Assembly (NCBI GenBank): GCA_036925085.1
Contig: JAUPFP010000219.1
Span: 1-64,000 of the forward strand
Direction: 5' to 3'
Source of the DNA: Brachycybe producta
Taxonomy: Eukaryota; Arthropoda; Diplopoda; Playtdesmida; Andrognathidae
DNA: 64,000 bases
Below the pieces are notes generated by a model that made no database searches, was not told the DNA's origin, and saw only the letters and a program-made list of their open reading frames with translations. Positions 62,438 to 64,000 of this stretch are shown here, in pieces; the stretch's first letter is position 1, and every line of letters begins with the position of its first letter. The position numbers were made by a program, and so were the translations under genes.

Positions 62438-64000
62438 GTTTAAGTTTAAGTAAAGTTAAAGTTGAAGTTGAATTTGAATTTGAAGTTGAACTTGAAAGTG
62501 AAGTTGAAGTTGAAATTGACGTTGAAGTTGAAGTTAAGTTGAAGTTGAAATTAAGTTTGAAATTGAAGTTGAAATTGAAGTTGAATTTGAAGGTGAACTT
62601 GAAAGTGAAGTTGAAGTTGAAATTGAAGTTGAAATTGAAGTTGAAATTGAAGTTGAAATTGAAGTTAAAATTGAAGTTTAAGTTTAAGTAAAGTTAAAGT
62701 TGAAGTTGAATTTGAATTTGAAGTTGAACTTGAAAGTGAAGTTGAAGTTGAAATTGACGTTGAAGTTGAAGTTCAAATTGAAGTTGAAATTGAAGTTGAA
62801 ATTGAAGTTGAAATTGAAGTTGAAGTTGAAGTTGAATTTGAAGTTAAAATTAAAGTTGAAAATGAAGTTGAAATTGAAGTTGAATTTGAATTTGAAATTG
62901 AAGTTGAAATTGAAGTTGAAATTGGAGGTGAAATTGAAGTTGAAATTGAAGTTGAAATTGAAGTTTAATTTGAAGGTGAACTTGAAAGTGAAGTTGAAGT
63001 TGAAATTGAAGTTGAATTTGAATTTGAAATTGAAGTTGAAATTGAAGTTGAAATTGAAGTTGAAATTGAAGTTGAAATTGAAGTTGAAATTGAAGTTGAA
63101 ATTGAAGTTGAAATTGAAGTTGAAATTGAAGTTGAAATTGAAGTTAAAATTGAAGTTGAAAATGAAGTTGAAATTGAAGTTAAAATTGAAGTTGAAAATG
63201 AAGTTGAAATTGAAGTTGAATTTGAATTTGAAATTGAAGTTGAAATTGAAGTTGAAATTGAAGTTTAATTTGAAGGTGAACTTGAAAGTGAAGTTGAAGT
63301 TGAAATTGAAGTTGAATTTGAATTTGAAATTGAAGTTGAAATTGAAGTTGAAATTGAAGTTGAAATTGAAGTTGAAATTGAAGTTGAAATTGAAGTTAAA
63401 ATTGAAGTTGAAATTGAAGTTGAAAGTGAAGTTGAAATTGAAGTTGAAATTGATGTTAAAATTGAAGTTGAAATTGAAGTTGAAATTGAAGTTGAAATTG
63501 AAGTTGAAATTGAAGTTGAAATTGAAGTTGAAATTGAAGTTGAAATTGAAGTTGAAATTGAAGTTAAAATTGAAGTTGAAAATGAAGTTGAAATTGAAGT
63601 TGAATTTGAATTTGAAATTGAAGTTGAAATTGAAGTTGAAATTGGAGGTGAAATTGAAGTTGAAATTGAAGTTGAAATTGAAGTTGAATTTGAAGGTGAA
63701 CTTGAAAGTGAAGTTGAAGTTGAAATTGAAGTTGAAATTGAAGTTGAAATTGATGTTAAAATTGAAGTTGAAATTGAAGTTGAAATTGAAGTTGAAATTG
63801 AAAGTTAAAATTGAAGTTGAAATTGAAGTTGAATTTAAAGTGGAAATTGAAGTTAAAATTGAAGTTTAAGTTTAAGTAAAGTTAAAGTTGAAGTTGAAAT
63901 TGAAGTTCAAATTGAAGTTGAAATTGAATTTGAAGTTAAGTTTGAATTTGAAATTGAAGTTGAAATTGAAGTTGAAATTGAAGTTGAAATTGATGTTAAA
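62438..64000 (+). repeat. 238-bp and 1188-bp modules and the start of a 264-type module
   Basis: The 238-bp module is of the usual type. The 1188-bp module (62676-63863) has the private GAATTTGAAGTTAAAATT shared with 51330-52517. The final 137 bp open a 264-type module (GTTCAAATT, GATGTTAAA) and are cut by the window edge, so the array continues to the right. Confidence 0.88.

Larger units (their letters stand above)
747..63887 (+). repeat. Family of 24-bp punctuation elements (about 92 copies)
   Basis: Each copy starts GTTTAAGTTTAAGTAAAG and continues TTAAAG. It contains a 5-bp unit in place of a hexamer, so it moves the register by -1 and stops all three + frames. It also clusters TpA steps, which the perfect dodecamer lacks. 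Starts read by eye (within 1-2 bp): 747, 1013, 2064, 3374, 3589, 3920, 5536, 5730, 6958, 7224, 8311, 9473, 9688, 10016, 11633, 11837, 13221, 13698, 13901, 14177, 14403, 15603, 15866, 17066, 17330, 17646, 17884, 19072, 19348, 21160, 21448, 23470, 23734, 25656, 25920, 27848, 28112, 29697, 29961, 31010, 32084, 32299, 33348, 34458, 34673, 35013, 36021, 36213, 37802, 38279, 38482, 38758, 39957, 40209, 40401, 41990, 42467, 42670, 42946, 44145, 44409, 44725, 44963, 46151, 46427, 48107, 48395, 49214, 51330, 52518, 52782, 53098, 53336, 54368, 54845, 55047, 55322, 55559, 56733, 56997, 57312, 57550, 58567, 58842, 59750, 59942, 61494, 61971, 62174, 62438, 62676, 63864. Copies at 1013, 3589, 3920, 9688 and 13698 carry private changes. 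Confidence 0.93.
1..64000 (+). repeat. Satellite array of the 12-bp unit TTGAAGTTGAAA with higher-order structure
   Basis: The whole window consists of the dodecamer TTGAAGTTGAAA and one- or two-base variants of its hexamer halves GAAGTT and GAAATT. The perfect unit has three G, no C and no TpA step. Recurrent variants include GAATTT, GAAAAT, GGAGGT, GATGTT, GACGTT, GAAGGT, GAACTT, AAAATT and TAAGTT, always in fixed neighbourhoods, so they act as a barcode for higher-order modules. All copies lie in the same orientation and I saw no inverted block. Neither end reaches flanking DNA. Size and nested duplications are typical of eukaryotic satellite evolving by slippage and unequal exchange; that mechanism is inferred. 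I do not recognise this satellite as a named family. A long expanded minisatellite inside a larger locus is also possible. Confidence 0.97.

Noticed and set aside
747-63887. Reading through the punctuation under a ciliate-type code (TAA as Gln), which would join the Glu-Val frame to the Leu-Lys frame
   Set aside because: The next -1 defect puts the frame into a phase full of TGA, so no long product would result in a code that keeps TGA as stop. Nothing else in the window supports an altered code.
1-64000. CENP-B box or another known centromere motif
   Set aside because: The near absence of C and the few fixed CpG contexts leave no match to the CENP-B box core. A centromeric role stays open but unsupported.

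Overview
This window is a single unbroken satellite-DNA array. I found no unique sequence, conventional gene, RNA gene, transposon or CRISPR array in 64 kb. The basic unit is the dodecamer TTGAAGTTGAAA, itself a pair of hexamers (GAAGTT + GAAATT, purine-purine-purine-purine-pyrimidine-pyrimidine). It is about 25% GC, with nearly all G on the given strand and almost no C. Every copy I read has the same orientation. The scale and the nested higher-order organisation suggest heterochromatic satellite of an AT-rich eukaryote (pericentromeric, subtelomeric or B-chromosome-like are all possible). The sequence does not identify the organism.

The array is not a plain simple repeat. A 24-bp punctuation element beginning GTTTAAGTTTAAGTAAAG recurs about 92 times and cuts the array into modules. 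Modules come in recurrent length classes: about 192-288 bp, 203, 215, 226/238, 316/340, 477, 819, 1032-1200, 1049, 1074/1110 and 1.38-2.1 kb. Each class carries its own ordered set of base variants. Modules follow one another in conserved order, so there are three levels: hexamer/dodecamer, module, and cassette of modules.

Layout. 1-13.2 kb: two indel-rich copies of a cassette of about 6.2 kb. 13.2-14.2 kb: a 477-203-276 trio seen four more times. 14.3-17.2 kb: a 1463-bp tandem duplication with a visible chimeric joint. 17.1-21.4 kb: a block that recurs at 44.1-48.4 kb (offset 27,079 bp) and in part at 52.5-54.4 and 56.7-58.8 kb. 21.4-23.5 kb: a 2022-bp module. 23.5-29.7 kb: three units of about 2.19 kb, the last shortened. 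30.0-34.7 kb: two units of about 2.35 kb. 36.0-44.4 kb: a very recent tandem duplication of 4188 bp. 48.4-50.0 kb: an 819-bp tandem duplication. 54.9-59.7 kb: a stretch rich in 1-bp deletions. 59.7-64 kb: clean modules again. Neither edge of the array is in the window.

The most informative pattern is register arithmetic. Almost everything is in multiples of 6 bp, and length changes between equivalent modules are mostly multiples of 12. A small fixed set of phase defects (-1 in each punctuation element, -1 at GTTAAGTTG, +1 at GAAAGTT or GAAATTT) explained the length of every module I checked. The long open frames (Leu-Lys or Glu-Val-Glu-Ile repeats on +, Phe-Asn, Thr-Ser or Phe-Gln repeats on -) follow from this repeat and I do not call them genes.
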